DNA of 24,098 nt from Candidatus Fermentibacteraceae bacterium (lineage in GTDB: Bacteria; Fermentibacterota; Fermentibacteria; Fermentibacterales; JCC-6). A program made the translations under genes and the position numbers. The stretch covers positions 1-24,098 of the forward strand of contig JAGGYZ010000135.1 of assembly GCA_021162285.1 (NCBI GenBank). The letters run 5' to 3'. A model generated the notes under the pieces. It searched no databases, had not been told where the DNA came from, and saw nothing but the letters and a program-made list of their open reading frames with translations. Within the stretch, counting starts at the first letter, position 1, and every line of letters begins with the position of its first letter. This document shows, piece by piece, positions 1 through 7,547 of this stretch.

Positions 1-1
1 C

Positions 2-205
2 CATACCTGGTTCAACAAGGGATCCAGCCCTGATGAGAGAGAAATTGGACTTCTCTTAAAAGTTCATGCTGCTGCAGGTTCTGTCACAGTTGTATTAATT
101 TCAAGCTTTCATGAACTCCTAAGCAATCACATTGTTGTAGCGTTGTGGAGCATTTTCATTATCTCCAGAGGAGCATTCGGCCTGTACTACTTCCTCAAAG
201 ATTAA
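2..205 (+). CDS. C-terminal tail of a probable membrane protein (5' end outside window)
   Basis: An open frame enters from the left edge and ends at TAA 203-205, giving 67 residues. The first 20 are polar and charged; the rest is mostly hydrophobic and would make one or two membrane helices, with a short charged end (YYFLKD). The frame has no start inside the window, so it is either the end of a larger gene or a chance frame. It lies 27 bases ahead of the propeller lipoprotein on the same strand, which would fit an operon. I do not recognise the family. Confidence is limited because the frame is short and a second short frame also ends near base 33. Confidence 0.4.
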   Translation, partial: HTWFNKGSSPDEREIGLLLKVHAAAGSVTVVLISSFHELLSNHIVVALWSIFIISRGAFGLYYFLKD

Positions 206-232
206 TTCTATCAGGAAAGGATACTGAACAAC

Positions 233-1366
233 ATGAATTCACGCAGATACATTTTCTTGATCTCAACCTTTTGCCTGGTAGCAGTATTTTCCTCGGGATG
301 CGGCGAGCCTGGGGTCTGGCAGGAGCCCTTTCCTGAAAGGTTAACCATATCAGTGGTGGACAGCATCGGTATCGAGATAGGTGACTCGTGTTATGTGCTT
401 GGTGCAATTGCAGACGCGGAAGTATCACCATCGGGAACCATACTGGTACTTGATCAGAGTGCCTGCTGTATTCGTGAGTTTACACCTGACGGAATTCATC
501 TGGCCAATCTTTCAAGGCGCGGGAGTGGCCCCGGCGAGTTTCTTTACCCCTTCGAAATGGCAATCATGCCCGATGGCAGAATTATGGTGGCAGACATGCA
601 TAAGCAATCAATTATTCTTCTATCGGAAACAGGTGAAAGCATAGAAGATATGTCTGACTGGCCATTGTTTGTACCAACATCGATTACTCCATTGGGCGAA
701 AATCTGTTTGCAGGCTGCGAAATGAAAATTGACATGACCGATACGAAAATGCTGATAATCATCAAACCCTCATTATTCTCATTAGCTGATGCCTCTTCGG
801 AATACTCATTCTTCTCCGATACCCTCAGATTCAATCTTGATGGTTCAGATGTCGCCATGTCAGCAGAAGGTTTAACTGGAGTAACCCTCCTTTCATCAGA
901 CGAAGACGGGCGTGTTTTCTACAGCCGTAAATCTTCATCCGAGGGAGTTGTTCACTGCTGGAATATCAGTGCTGATTCCATATTTACCGCATCTCCCGGA
1001 TTTCCGCCTGTGGCAAAAACAGAGCAGGAAATACTTGATGAAACAGAATACACCAGAATGCAGTTTGCTGCTCTGGGAATAAATGCTCTTCCTGAAGACT
1101 TTGAGCCGGATCCATTCCATGTTATGGTGGAGAATATCGGTGTGGACAGCGACGGAAATCTCTGGGTTCAGCGGGGAACAGAAGAGAAACCTGTCTTCGA
1201 TATCTTTGATACTGCAGGGGATCATATTGGTACCGCAGAGTTCCCTGAAACAGGGAAGCAGTGGCAATTCAGTATTTCCCCTTATGGCAGTCTGGCCTGG
1301 AATAACGATCCATTGTCCGGTGTTCAGAAAGTGTACATGATTGAATTGCCGGTTATTGATAACTGA
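233..1366 (+). CDS. 6-bladed beta-propeller (NHL-like) lipoprotein
   Basis: This 377-residue protein starts with a basic and hydrophobic signal peptide ending in SSGC near residue 23, so it is probably a lipoprotein, although the lipobox is not canonical (Ser at -3). The body repeats the pattern of 6-bladed beta-propeller proteins common in Bacteroidota and relatives: a strand ending in VLDQS, a turn with FTPDG, then RRGSGPGEF near residue 100, which is the hallmark GxGPGEF turn. Later blades show VDSDGNLWV and FDTAGDHIG. Such proteins sit in the outer envelope, and a ligand or enzymatic activity is generally unknown. The start at 233 follows AGGAAAGG at 213-220. The 3' end is duplicated near 4032-4140. 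It converges on the minus-strand gene ending at 1505. Confidence 0.8.
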   Translation: MNSRRYIFLISTFCLVAVFSSGCGEPGVWQEPFPERLTISVVDSIGIEIGDSCYVLGAIADAEVSPSGTILVLDQSACCIREFTPDGIHLANLSRRGSGPGEFLYPFEMAIMPDGRIMVADMHKQSIILLSETGESIEDMSDWPLFVPTSITPLGENLFAGCEMKIDMTDTKMLIIIKPSLFSLADASSEYSFFSDTLRFNLDGSDVAMSAEGLTGVTLLSSDEDGRVFYSRKSSSEGVVHCWNISADSIFTASPGFPPVAKTEQEILDETEYTRMQFAALGINALPEDFEPDPFHVMVENIGVDSDGNLWVQRGTEEKPVFDIFDTAGDHIGTAEFPETGKQWQFSISPYGSLAWNNDPLSGVQKVYMIELPVIDN

Positions 1367-1423
1367 TTCTGGCTACTGCAACGAGTAAAGAGCTGCATAG
1401 AAAGATAAGACAGCAGAACAAGA

Positions 1424-1456
1424 AATATTCAGTTGAGCCTGCTCTCAATGAATATT
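1424..1456. terminator. Hairpin between convergent genes, no T-tract
   Basis: AATATTCA-G-TTGAG at 1424-1437 pairs with CTCAATGAATATT at 1444-1456. The stem is 13 base pairs with one bulged G, and the loop is 6 bases. It sits 58 bases after the propeller gene and 49 bases from the stop of the convergent gene, where a two-way terminator is expected. No T-run follows on either strand, so factor-independent termination is not certain. Confidence 0.45.
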
Positions 1457-1504
1457 GCTCCCAGGTTGACCAGAAGCATATTGCAGTTTAGCCTTTACTG
1501 GACT

Positions 1505-2134
1505 TCACCTCAAGATCGTCTTGATCCCAGCCCATGTGGATGCTTCGAGACTAAGAAATGAGCCATGAACTCTGATAAGGAAGTCATTCGCGTTAGTACC
1601 GTCCACTATCCACGGTTCCCATAGTTCGAAGTCATTGGAGAAGAAACTGTGGTTTTCAGTAGGTTGTTCAGTTCCGTCTCCAAGGGAGGCTGGCCAGCCT
1701 CCGGAAGAGAAAGCTGTGTTCACAAATACCCACAGGCTGTTGCCGCAGTCAATCGGGGGATCATACACTGCATAGTTTGCTGAATAATGCGTAGCAACTA
1801 CAAAATCCTGTGAAAGGAGTTGAGATGGGGAAACTGATTCACCTGTCCAGAGTTCCGCGTAGAACAATGATGTATCCCAGCCGTAGGAGGAGTGGTGGTA
1901 GAACCAGAACTGGGTGTAATCACAGATCAGACTGTTGCCGAATCCACTGAAATCATCCAGATCGAACCATACACCGCGCCACTGGCCGCTCCAGGTAAGC
2001 CAGGATGCTGTTCCATCATCGTAGTGGAAGAGCTGCTGATCCGATGAACCACACAGAAGAGGTGTTTCAAGACGCAGATCTGAACCATTAATGACTGTCA
2101 TAGCACAAATACAGAGAACTGTCCAAAGACCCAT
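1505..2134 (-). CDS. Secreted protein of unknown function
   Basis: This 209-residue protein begins with a short signal peptide-like segment (MGLWTVLCICAMTVING) and is then rich in Trp, Tyr, Phe, Ser and Asp. Examples are the tracts WLTWSGQWRGVWFDLDD and FWFYHHSSYGWD, typical of an extracellular beta-sandwich. Four Cys residues in the mature part could form disulfides. I do not recognise the family. The start at 2134 is supported by AGAAGGGA just upstream. It lies 10 bases after the stop of the FG-GAP gene on the same strand, so the two are probably co-transcribed and exported together. Unlike its neighbour it has no C-terminal sorting domain. Confidence 0.7.
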   Translation of the reverse strand: MGLWTVLCICAMTVINGSDLRLETPLLCGSSDQQLFHYDDGTASWLTWSGQWRGVWFDLDDFSGFGNSLICDYTQFWFYHHSSYGWDTSLFYAELWTGESVSPSQLLSQDFVVATHYSANYAVYDPPIDCGNSLWVFVNTAFSSGGWPASLGDGTEQPTENHSFFSNDFELWEPWIVDGTNANDFLIRVHGSFLSLEASTWAGIKTILR

Positions 2135-2144
2135 ATTTCCCTTC

Positions 2145-3944
2145 TTATTCCAGAACCACGAATCTTAATGTCTGAACACTAAAATCGATTTCAGCCCGTA
2201 ACAGATATACACCTGCAGGCAGCTCAGGTAACGTCAGACTGTGGGTACCAGCTTCATACACCTGGTCGGTCAGGACATTGACTACTCTGCCGGAGACATC
2301 GAAGAAAGCAACCTGTACATTGCCTGGAGAGTCCAGAGTCAACATGATCAAAGATTGACCGGATACAGGATTGGGAGACGGACCGGTAAGCCATGGTTCA
2401 ATCGTTCCCTGCTCAGCAATACCTGAAGGTCCCCAGGTTATAGTAACCTCTTCCAACTGCGGCGTCAGGAATGGATCAGAGGTGGATAAAATGGTTTTGT
2501 ACTGCAGAAATCTGTCTCCATCCGTGAGAATACCCTGCAGGTTCCCGGGAGTGCACAGTGTGTCCGACCAGTCACGCATAAGTGTATAGATGGGTCCCGA
2601 GCGAACCTGAAATACCACACTGGTGCCCGAAGGTTGCGTAGATTCCCAGCTTATCGAACCCCATGACTGGCTACCCTGAGTATCCAAAACAACTGAAGCA
2701 GCATCGCCAGAGGTTGCATTTCTGTCCAGGTCAAAGGCTCTGAGAAAGGAGGGATTGGGCCAGTAAGGGTAGGAAACCAGCAACTCGGGTATACCGTCTG
2801 GCTCGTAGTCCAGAACTACGGATCTCCGCGAATCGCCGTACTGGGTTATGCGCTCTTTTTCCCATGATCCTGCGCCAAGATTCCAGAAGATGATTTGTGT
2901 AGTCTCCTGGGTAGCGGCAATATCAAGATCTCCGTCAGCATCTGCATCTACAGGATAGGCCGTCCAGATGGTTGATTCGGCTGCAATTTGATGTTCAGTC
3001 CAGTTATCCGGACTGTCCTGACTGTACCAGCAGATCTCATCAGCATTGACCGAGTTCATAAGGATCTCAGGTCCCGGCTGCCCGTTAAATTCAAATACGG
3101 TGATCTGTCGTGGCACGTTGATTGCGTTGTTGATAGGATGAACAGGCCAGAACATCCATGGAGAACCGGGGTTCTCGTACCACCTGGCTCTGTTGGACTG
3201 GCCGGTGGCATCAGCAAGCAAAAGATCCACACGACCGTCCATGTTAACATCACTGGCTTCCACCCAGTAGGGGTAAGTAACAGCGGTATCTATCAGATGT
3301 TCATCCCAGGAATTTCCGACTCCGTCTATGTTCTCCCACCAGCCGACCCAGTTATTATTCATGACACAGCCGAAAATATCCTGATCTCCGTCTCCATCGA
3401 TATCAGCCGAATGCAGTGACATCGCTCGATAGAGATCAGTGGCAATGGTATGAAGCGTCCATGAAGAATCTGGAAGCAGGTTCTCCGCCCAGAAAATATT
3501 GTAATCCTTGTCGGCGAAAAGAATGTCCAGATCTCCATCTCCATCCATATCAGCCGGAGCTGGAAGGACATCACAGTTGCATTGCCCGTCGAAGATCACC
3601 TGGTACGGCCATGGTGTTTCAACGCCAGTATTCCTTAACCAGATGACAGGTTGATAATGTTCACTTCCAATCACATCCTGTTTCCCGTCATCGTCCAGAT
3701 CCGCAAGGATAATCTCGTATACTGTCGGAAAGCCCCATGCAAGGTCTGTTCGCTGAAGATCCAGTGTCAGTAACCCGGGATTGTTGGCCCAGTCAACACA
3801 TGATCCTGGTCCGAATTTCGATGACCACTGGGTGACCGGTAGGGGGTTTCCAGGACCTTCAGACCAGTCTGTCTGAGTGGCGGAATCAGCATAGTTAACG
3901 GAGGTAAGAAACATAGTCAGTAACAGCGGGATTACTTTTTTCAA
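2145..3944 (-). CDS. Secreted FG-GAP/VCBS repeat protein with C-terminal FlgD-Ig/type IX-like sorting domain
   Basis: With a TTG start at 3944 the product is 599 residues. A KK-hydrophobic signal peptide ends near NYA-DS. FG-GAP/VCBS blades carry calcium-type loops DxDxDGxxD at about residues 81 (DLDDDGKQD), 132 (DMDGDGDLD), 181, 232 and 333, predicting a beta-propeller. The last 90 residues begin after a PSPNPVSG motif and contain FFDVSGRVV and PAGVYLLR, as in type IX secretion or FlgD-Ig sorting tails. The TTG start is chosen because CAGGGGGGT lies at the right distance and the signal peptide begins there. The frame stays open upstream to 4025, but that part is not signal-like and overlaps the duplicated propeller remnant. 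It heads a two-gene operon and probably acts in surface adhesion or binding. Confidence 0.8.
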   Translation of the reverse strand: MKKVIPLLLTMFLTSVNYADSATQTDWSEGPGNPLPVTQWSSKFGPGSCVDWANNPGLLTLDLQRTDLAWGFPTVYEIILADLDDDGKQDVIGSEHYQPVIWLRNTGVETPWPYQVIFDGQCNCDVLPAPADMDGDGDLDILFADKDYNIFWAENLLPDSSWTLHTIATDLYRAMSLHSADIDGDGDQDIFGCVMNNNWVGWWENIDGVGNSWDEHLIDTAVTYPYWVEASDVNMDGRVDLLLADATGQSNRARWYENPGSPWMFWPVHPINNAINVPRQITVFEFNGQPGPEILMNSVNADEICWYSQDSPDNWTEHQIAAESTIWTAYPVDADADGDLDIAATQETTQIIFWNLGAGSWEKERITQYGDSRRSVVLDYEPDGIPELLVSYPYWPNPSFLRAFDLDRNATSGDAASVVLDTQGSQSWGSISWESTQPSGTSVVFQVRSGPIYTLMRDWSDTLCTPGNLQGILTDGDRFLQYKTILSTSDPFLTPQLEEVTITWGPSGIAEQGTIEPWLTGPSPNPVSGQSLIMLTLDSPGNVQVAFFDVSGRVVNVLTDQVYEAGTHSLTLPELPAGVYLLRAEIDFSVQTLRFVVLE

Positions 3945-4031
3945 TGGAACACCCCCCCTGTATTTAAGAATCATGTTTGACTGGAAGGATGTCAAGTACC
4001 TTCTGCCAAAGCGTGGTTCCAGCAAAGATGT

Positions 4032-4140
4032 AAGCAGTGGCAGTTCAGAATTTCTCTAATAGAAACCCCTCCGGGAACAACATCCATTGTCCGTGGTTCA
4101 GAAAGTCTGCATGATTGAGTTACCTGAGATCAATCTTAAA
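4032..4140 (+). pseudogene. Decayed duplicate of the 3' end of the beta-propeller lipoprotein gene
   Basis: This stretch matches bases 1256-1366 of the propeller gene. AAGCAGTGGCARTTCAG is shared at 4032 and 1256, and a second block from TCCATTGTCC through GTTCAGAAAGT to ATGATTGA is shared at 4083 and 1309. Between them the copy is 2 bases shorter and diverged, which breaks the frame. After the break the frame reads PLSVVQKVCMIELPEIN, against PLSGVQKVYMIELPVID in the intact gene. No start or upstream blades remain. It lies just upstream of the gene starting at 4155. The similarity was read by eye. Confidence 0.7.
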
Positions 4141-4154
4141 ATTTTGGAGTTCCT

Positions 4155-4631
4155 GTGAACAAAGAACAACTCAGAAAAATGAAACAGCAGATCAAGGATA
4201 GAGAGAATGCAGTTGAGCGGGTGCTTCTCCATTACATCTCTCTGGATGGCTGCCCCTGCGGTTTTAAGAAGTTCGTTTTCTGGGCTGGTAAAAAGCAGGG
4301 ACCAGGATGGATGGATAATATCCAGAATCAGCTTGTGACCTCTGCACGGGAGCTTGACTGTTTTTCTGAAATTGAAGATTTTGAAAAAGAGTACTGGCTG
4401 GAAGGTGTCTACTACTGCAAGAACTGTGGCACCAGGTGGAAATATTTTTCACAGGAGTGGAGAATGCTGGCATTCCAGAAACGCCTGTTAATTATTGACG
4501 GAGAGGATCCCAACAAACTCTTCGAAGAAGTGATCAGTGATGAGATATTTGCAACAGCCGGGTCTGAACCTGCTGACAAAAATGCCCTGACTCTTGAACA
4601 GTGGGTAGAATTCATGCTGGGTGGAGTATAA
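4155..4631 (+). CDS. Hypothetical protein with two Cys pairs, possible zinc-binding
   Basis: This 158-residue soluble protein is rich in Lys and Glu and has no signal peptide. Cysteines occur as CPC (residues 33-35) and CKNC (89-92). The second looks like a zinc-ribbon knuckle (YYCKNCGTRW), so the two pairs may bind one metal ion. I do not recognise the family. It starts with GTG at 4155, with GGAG at 4146-4149 as ribosome binding site. It sits between the propeller remnant and the toxin-antitoxin pair, which runs the other way. A residue pattern such as LTLEQWVEFMLGGV at the end suggests a C-terminal helix. Confidence 0.65.
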   Translation: MNKEQLRKMKQQIKDRENAVERVLLHYISLDGCPCGFKKFVFWAGKKQGPGWMDNIQNQLVTSARELDCFSEIEDFEKEYWLEGVYYCKNCGTRWKYFSQEWRMLAFQKRLLIIDGEDPNKLFEEVISDEIFATAGSEPADKNALTLEQWVEFMLGGV

Positions 4632-4727
4632 AAAATCTCATCATGCCTTCGTTTTACTGCAAAGCAAAGGAAGGAAGGAAAAAGCATAATCGTAATGCTC
4701 TATTAGCGACAACAATGCCTTGAATTG

Positions 4728-5006
4728 CTAATCCCCATAGTGAGTTCTTGCTCGATGCATGTAGATGATACATTTATCATCGTCAATAGAATACACGATG
4801 CGATCCCTGTAGGATAAACAGATTGAGAAAAATCCCTTCAGATCTCCCACAAGTCTTTTGCCTGACCTGGGATTCTGTGCAGCCTGCTTCACAAGAATAT
4901 CCTGAAGTTTGCCAGTCTCACGATCGTTTAGTTTTCGGATATCCTTAACGGCTTCCTTCGTGAAACGAATTTCATATTTTTCACTAGTCTTGCTTAAAAA
5001 CAGCAT
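4728..5006 (-). CDS. RelE/ParE-superfamily toxin (Txe/YoeB-like)
   Basis: The 92-residue product has the RelE-fold pattern: YEIRFTKEAVKDIRKL at the start, a helix with LQDILVKQAAQNP, then KRLVGDLKGFFSICLSYRDRIVYSID and a C-terminal HRARTHYGD. The GDLKGFFSIRLSYRDRIVY-like block is characteristic, and the final Arg, His and Tyr match the usual catalytic or RNA-binding end of ribosome-dependent mRNA endonucleases in this family. The chosen ATG at 5006 overlaps the antitoxin by 23 bases, which suggests translational coupling. An alternative ATG at 5027 would add seven hydrophobic residues. The frame remains open upstream, but that part is antitoxin sequence in another frame. Confidence 0.85.
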   Translation of the reverse strand: MLFLSKTSEKYEIRFTKEAVKDIRKLNDRETGKLQDILVKQAAQNPRSGKRLVGDLKGFFSICLSYRDRIVYSIDDDKCIIYMHRARTHYGD

Positions 5007-5241
5007 TAAAAGAAACAGTATCTCCATTCTCAACCTGATCAGCTGATCTTTTGATACTCTCCCTGAAGCCAGGAATCGAGAGCAAGTTGAGCGTCTCAAT
5101 AAGGGAGTTATAATCATCCTCGGAAAGAAGTACTGTGGATCCTTTGCGGTGTCTGATTCTGTATACCTCATGTTTATCGTTCGCTCCTCTGATCAACTCA
5201 AATAGCTCCCGTCTTGCATCCGTTGCCGTCAATGTTGTCAT
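4984..5241 (-). CDS. Phd/YefM-family antitoxin
   Basis: The 85-residue product starts MTTLTATDARRELFELI, the classic Phd/YefM N-terminus that makes the DNA-binding dimer. HRKGSTVLLSEDDYNSLIETL follows, matching the conserved core of this family. The C-terminal 30 residues would wrap the toxin. The ATG at 5241 follows GAAGGTG at good spacing; a TTG at 5256 is also possible. As in other modules of this type the antitoxin comes first, overlaps the toxin and probably represses its own promoter, which is visible upstream. Confidence 0.88.
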   Translation of the reverse strand: MTTLTATDARRELFELIRGANDKHEVYRIRHRKGSTVLLSEDDYNSLIETLNLLSIPGFRESIKRSADQVENGDTVSFNAVFKQD

Positions 5242-5280
5242 TCCACACCTTCTCAAAAATATGTGCTACTTTATGTACAG

Positions 5281-5309
5281 GTTAAATGCCTTAAGCAAAG
5301 TACTGTCAA
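5281..5309 (-). promoter_or_regulatory. Sigma70-type promoter of the toxin-antitoxin operon
   Basis: On the minus strand TTGACA (5304-5309) is followed by a 17-base spacer and TTTAAC (5281-5286). This gives a perfect -35, ideal spacing and a 4 of 6 match at -10. Transcription would begin near 5274, about 33 bases before the antitoxin ATG. Confidence 0.6.
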
Positions 5310-5390
5310 TCCCTGCTTTCTCCGAGTACAGCCACTGACATGTACCATGGGGCGGCGTCAGGATGCAGAGCAAGATAAATTGTCATCTAT

Positions 5391-5408
5391 ATCTCTATCT
5401 CTATCTCT
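5391..5408. repeat. Short hexamer repeat (ATCTCT)3
   Basis: Three perfect copies of ATCTCT occur at 5391-5408, preceded by a degenerate partial copy (CATCTAT). It lies in the 329-base gene-free stretch between the antitoxin (5241) and the histidine kinase (5571). That stretch also holds the toxin-antitoxin promoter and the inverted repeat at 5515-5529; no further gene is seen in it. Confidence 0.6.
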
Positions 5409-5514
5409 AACCTGAAATACATTTCATTCATATTGCATGGTTTTTCAGGAAAGCCAGCATACACACAAACTGATTCATTCATAACAACAATGTACGCTTG
5501 ACGATAACCGATAA

Positions 5515-5529
5515 TTGTAACATTTACAA
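5515..5529. promoter_or_regulatory. Inverted repeat, candidate operator of the kinase-regulator operon
   Basis: TTGTAA-CAT-TTACAA is a perfect 6-base inverted repeat with a 3-base centre, 41 bases ahead of the kinase ATG. A possible -35 (TTGACG, 5498-5503) lies just upstream and would put the repeat over the -10 region, as expected for a repressor or autoregulator site. No convincing -10 was found. Confidence 0.35.
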
Positions 5530-5570
5530 CGGATGTTTCCTAATGCCGCCGTCTGAAACGGGAGGTAACT

Positions 5571-7547
5571 ATGATAACCCTTGATGATCTTTATTCTCTC
5601 ATCGAAAGCACGTTTGATTTTCTCCTGGTGGTGGATAACAACGAGAAGATCCACTATGTCAGCCCGCTCATGAAGTACGCCTGCTCCTCCCGAAACGCGG
5701 ACATAATCGGTAAACATCTCAGCGGTATTCTCGATGACAGTTCGATAGAATCCGTCAGATACGCCATGAAAAGAGTCAGCCTCGGTGACAGAGGCGTGCT
5801 GGCGGTTTTTTCAACAGGAGCTGCCGACTCAGTTCCCACACCCATGAAAGTTGCATACACCAGCAGCGTTACAGGCGGCTTCTACCTGATATTCGGCAGG
5901 CAGGCCGACTCCCTTCGCAAGATGGATGACTGGGAAAAAGAAGAGCGCGTCAAGGAACTCTCATGTCTCTACGCCGTTGCAGAATGGATAGAAGCGTCAA
6001 AGACTATAAAAGACTTTTTCACCAAACTTCCCCCATTCCTGGCCCAGGGGATGCAATACCCTGAGGAAGCCATTGTTTACTCTGTTTACCAGGGAGCTGA
6101 ATACGGCCAGGAACCTTCAGGAGAGTACATCGGGGTACTGTTGTACATCAACGACGAGGTAAGGGGGGAAATCAGGGTTGGATACCTGAATGACGAGAGG
6201 GATCTGCTTCCGGAAGAGTGGAAAATGATGAAGCAGATCGGCAGGATGCTCAGTCTTGCTCTGGAACGCAAAGAGCTTTCCGAAAGTATTGCCATGAAGC
6301 AGGCTGAGGAGGAGGAATTCACGGAGCGTCTGAAAGAGCTTGAGGAAAGGATTGCAAACAGGGAAACCGAACTGGATTCTCAAAAACAAAAGCTCAGAAC
6401 CGTTGATTCATACCTGAGCAGGGTAAATGAAACAATGGATGAGAGCAGCAGAAGATTTGAAACAATGTTCAAGGCAATTCCGGATCAGGTTCTGATGATA
6501 GACCTGAACTGGAATGTTATCATGAGCAACCGCGACAGCATTCAGCCAGGGTCAAAATGCTATCAGGCATGTTTCGACATAGATACTCCGTGTGCAGACT
6601 GCCGTTTGTCCAGAATTGTAAAACACAAAACTCCAATAACTGTAACCATCAGAAACGACGACCGTTTTCTGGAAGTACATGCACTTCCTGTGTTCAACAA
6701 AGATGAAGAAGTTGAAGGAATACTGGAATTCTACAGGGATGTCACTCTTGAGAAGACTTACGAACAGCAACTGCAGCAGGCAGACAAACTGGCCTCACTC
6801 GGACAGCTTGTAAGCGGTATCGGTCATGAGATCAACAACCCGAATCAGTTCATTCGCGGAAACATAAAAATTGTTAAACAGGCCCTCACAGACATGCTGC
6901 CAATTGTTGATGAATATCAGAGGAATCATCCCGACCTCAAAATCGCCAGATTAAAATACTCATTTTTCAGAGAACACATAATGACGCTTGTGGACGACAT
7001 GGGACACGGGTCGGAGAGAATAAAGGGGATTGTGGAGGGCCTCCGGGGTTTTGCAAGAAAAGACGAAGGACTTCTGGTTGACAATGTCGATATAAACACA
7101 CTTCTCACTGCTGTGCAGCGGCTTGTACAGAATGAGGTACACAAACACGGGGAAATGACTCTTCAGCTATCGGAAGATGTAAAACAGTTCCCCGGTAACT
7201 CACAGAAAATTGAGCAGGTGCTTGTAAACCTGATAGTAAACGCTGCACAGGCCATACCGGACGACACAAAAGGCCTTATTACCGTAAGCTCCTCCATGGA
7301 TAAGGATATCGTTGTGGTAGAAGTACAGGACAACGGGAAGGGAATGGACGAGAAGACCCAGAGGCAGATCTTCGATCCGTTCTTCACTACAAAAAGGGCT
7401 AAGGGGGGCACCGGGCTGGGCCTTGCAATTGCATACAGGATCATGGAAGAACACGGAGGCAGCATCTCAGTAACAAGCAAACCGGGCAGTGGAACCAGAT
7501 TCACAATCAGGATCCCTGTGGCTGTCAGTAAGGAGAGCGGATCATGA
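5571..7547 (+). CDS. Sensor histidine kinase: PAS, GAF-like, coiled coil, Cys-rich PAS, HisKA, HATPase
   Basis: This 658-residue kinase has no signal peptide or membrane helix, so it senses something inside the cell. Residues 1-115 form a PAS domain, 125-240 a GAF-like domain and 240-295 a Glu-rich coiled coil. A second PAS follows at about 300-400, with the cysteine set C330, C334, C341, C344 (CxxxC-x6-CxxC). The dimerisation helix holds the phospho-acceptor His419 in GHEINNP. The ATPase domain shows the N box NLIVNAAQA (from about 553), DNGKGMD, FDPFFTTK and GGTGLGLAI, so it should be active. The start follows GGGAGGT. Its stop overlaps the regulator's ATG by 4 bases (ATGA). The Cys set could sense redox state or bind metal; that is inference. 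Confidence 0.92.
   Translation: MITLDDLYSLIESTFDFLLVVDNNEKIHYVSPLMKYACSSRNADIIGKHLSGILDDSSIESVRYAMKRVSLGDRGVLAVFSTGAADSVPTPMKVAYTSSVTGGFYLIFGRQADSLRKMDDWEKEERVKELSCLYAVAEWIEASKTIKDFFTKLPPFLAQGMQYPEEAIVYSVYQGAEYGQEPSGEYIGVLLYINDEVRGEIRVGYLNDERDLLPEEWKMMKQIGRMLSLALERKELSESIAMKQAEEEEFTERLKELEERIANRETELDSQKQKLRTVDSYLSRVNETMDESSRRFETMFKAIPDQVLMIDLNWNVIMSNRDSIQPGSKCYQACFDIDTPCADCRLSRIVKHKTPITVTIRNDDRFLEVHALPVFNKDEEVEGILEFYRDVTLEKTYEQQLQQADKLASLGQLVSGIGHEINNPNQFIRGNIKIVKQALTDMLPIVDEYQRNHPDLKIARLKYSFFREHIMTLVDDMGHGSERIKGIVEGLRGFARKDEGLLVDNVDINTLLTAVQRLVQNEVHKHGEMTLQLSEDVKQFPGNSQKIEQVLVNLIVNAAQAIPDDTKGLITVSSSMDKDIVVVEVQDNGKGMDEKTQRQIFDPFFTTKRAKGGTGLGLAIAYRIMEEHGGSISVTSKPGSGTRFTIRIPVAVSKESGS

Noticed and set aside
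3945..4025. N-terminal extension of the FG-GAP protein from an upstream start
   Set aside because: The extension is not signal-like, lacks a ribosome site, and overlaps the propeller relic; the TTG at 3944 fits both signal peptide and AGGGGGG.
5391..5408. Hexamer repeat as a phase-variable switch
   Set aside because: Only three copies exist, and they lie over 160 bases from the kinase start and outside any recognised promoter spacer.
5310..5570. Possible small gene or RNA between the toxin-antitoxin promoter and the kinase
   Set aside because: No start with a ribosome site and a coherent frame, and no stable fold, was found; only the hexamer repeat and the inverted repeat stand out.
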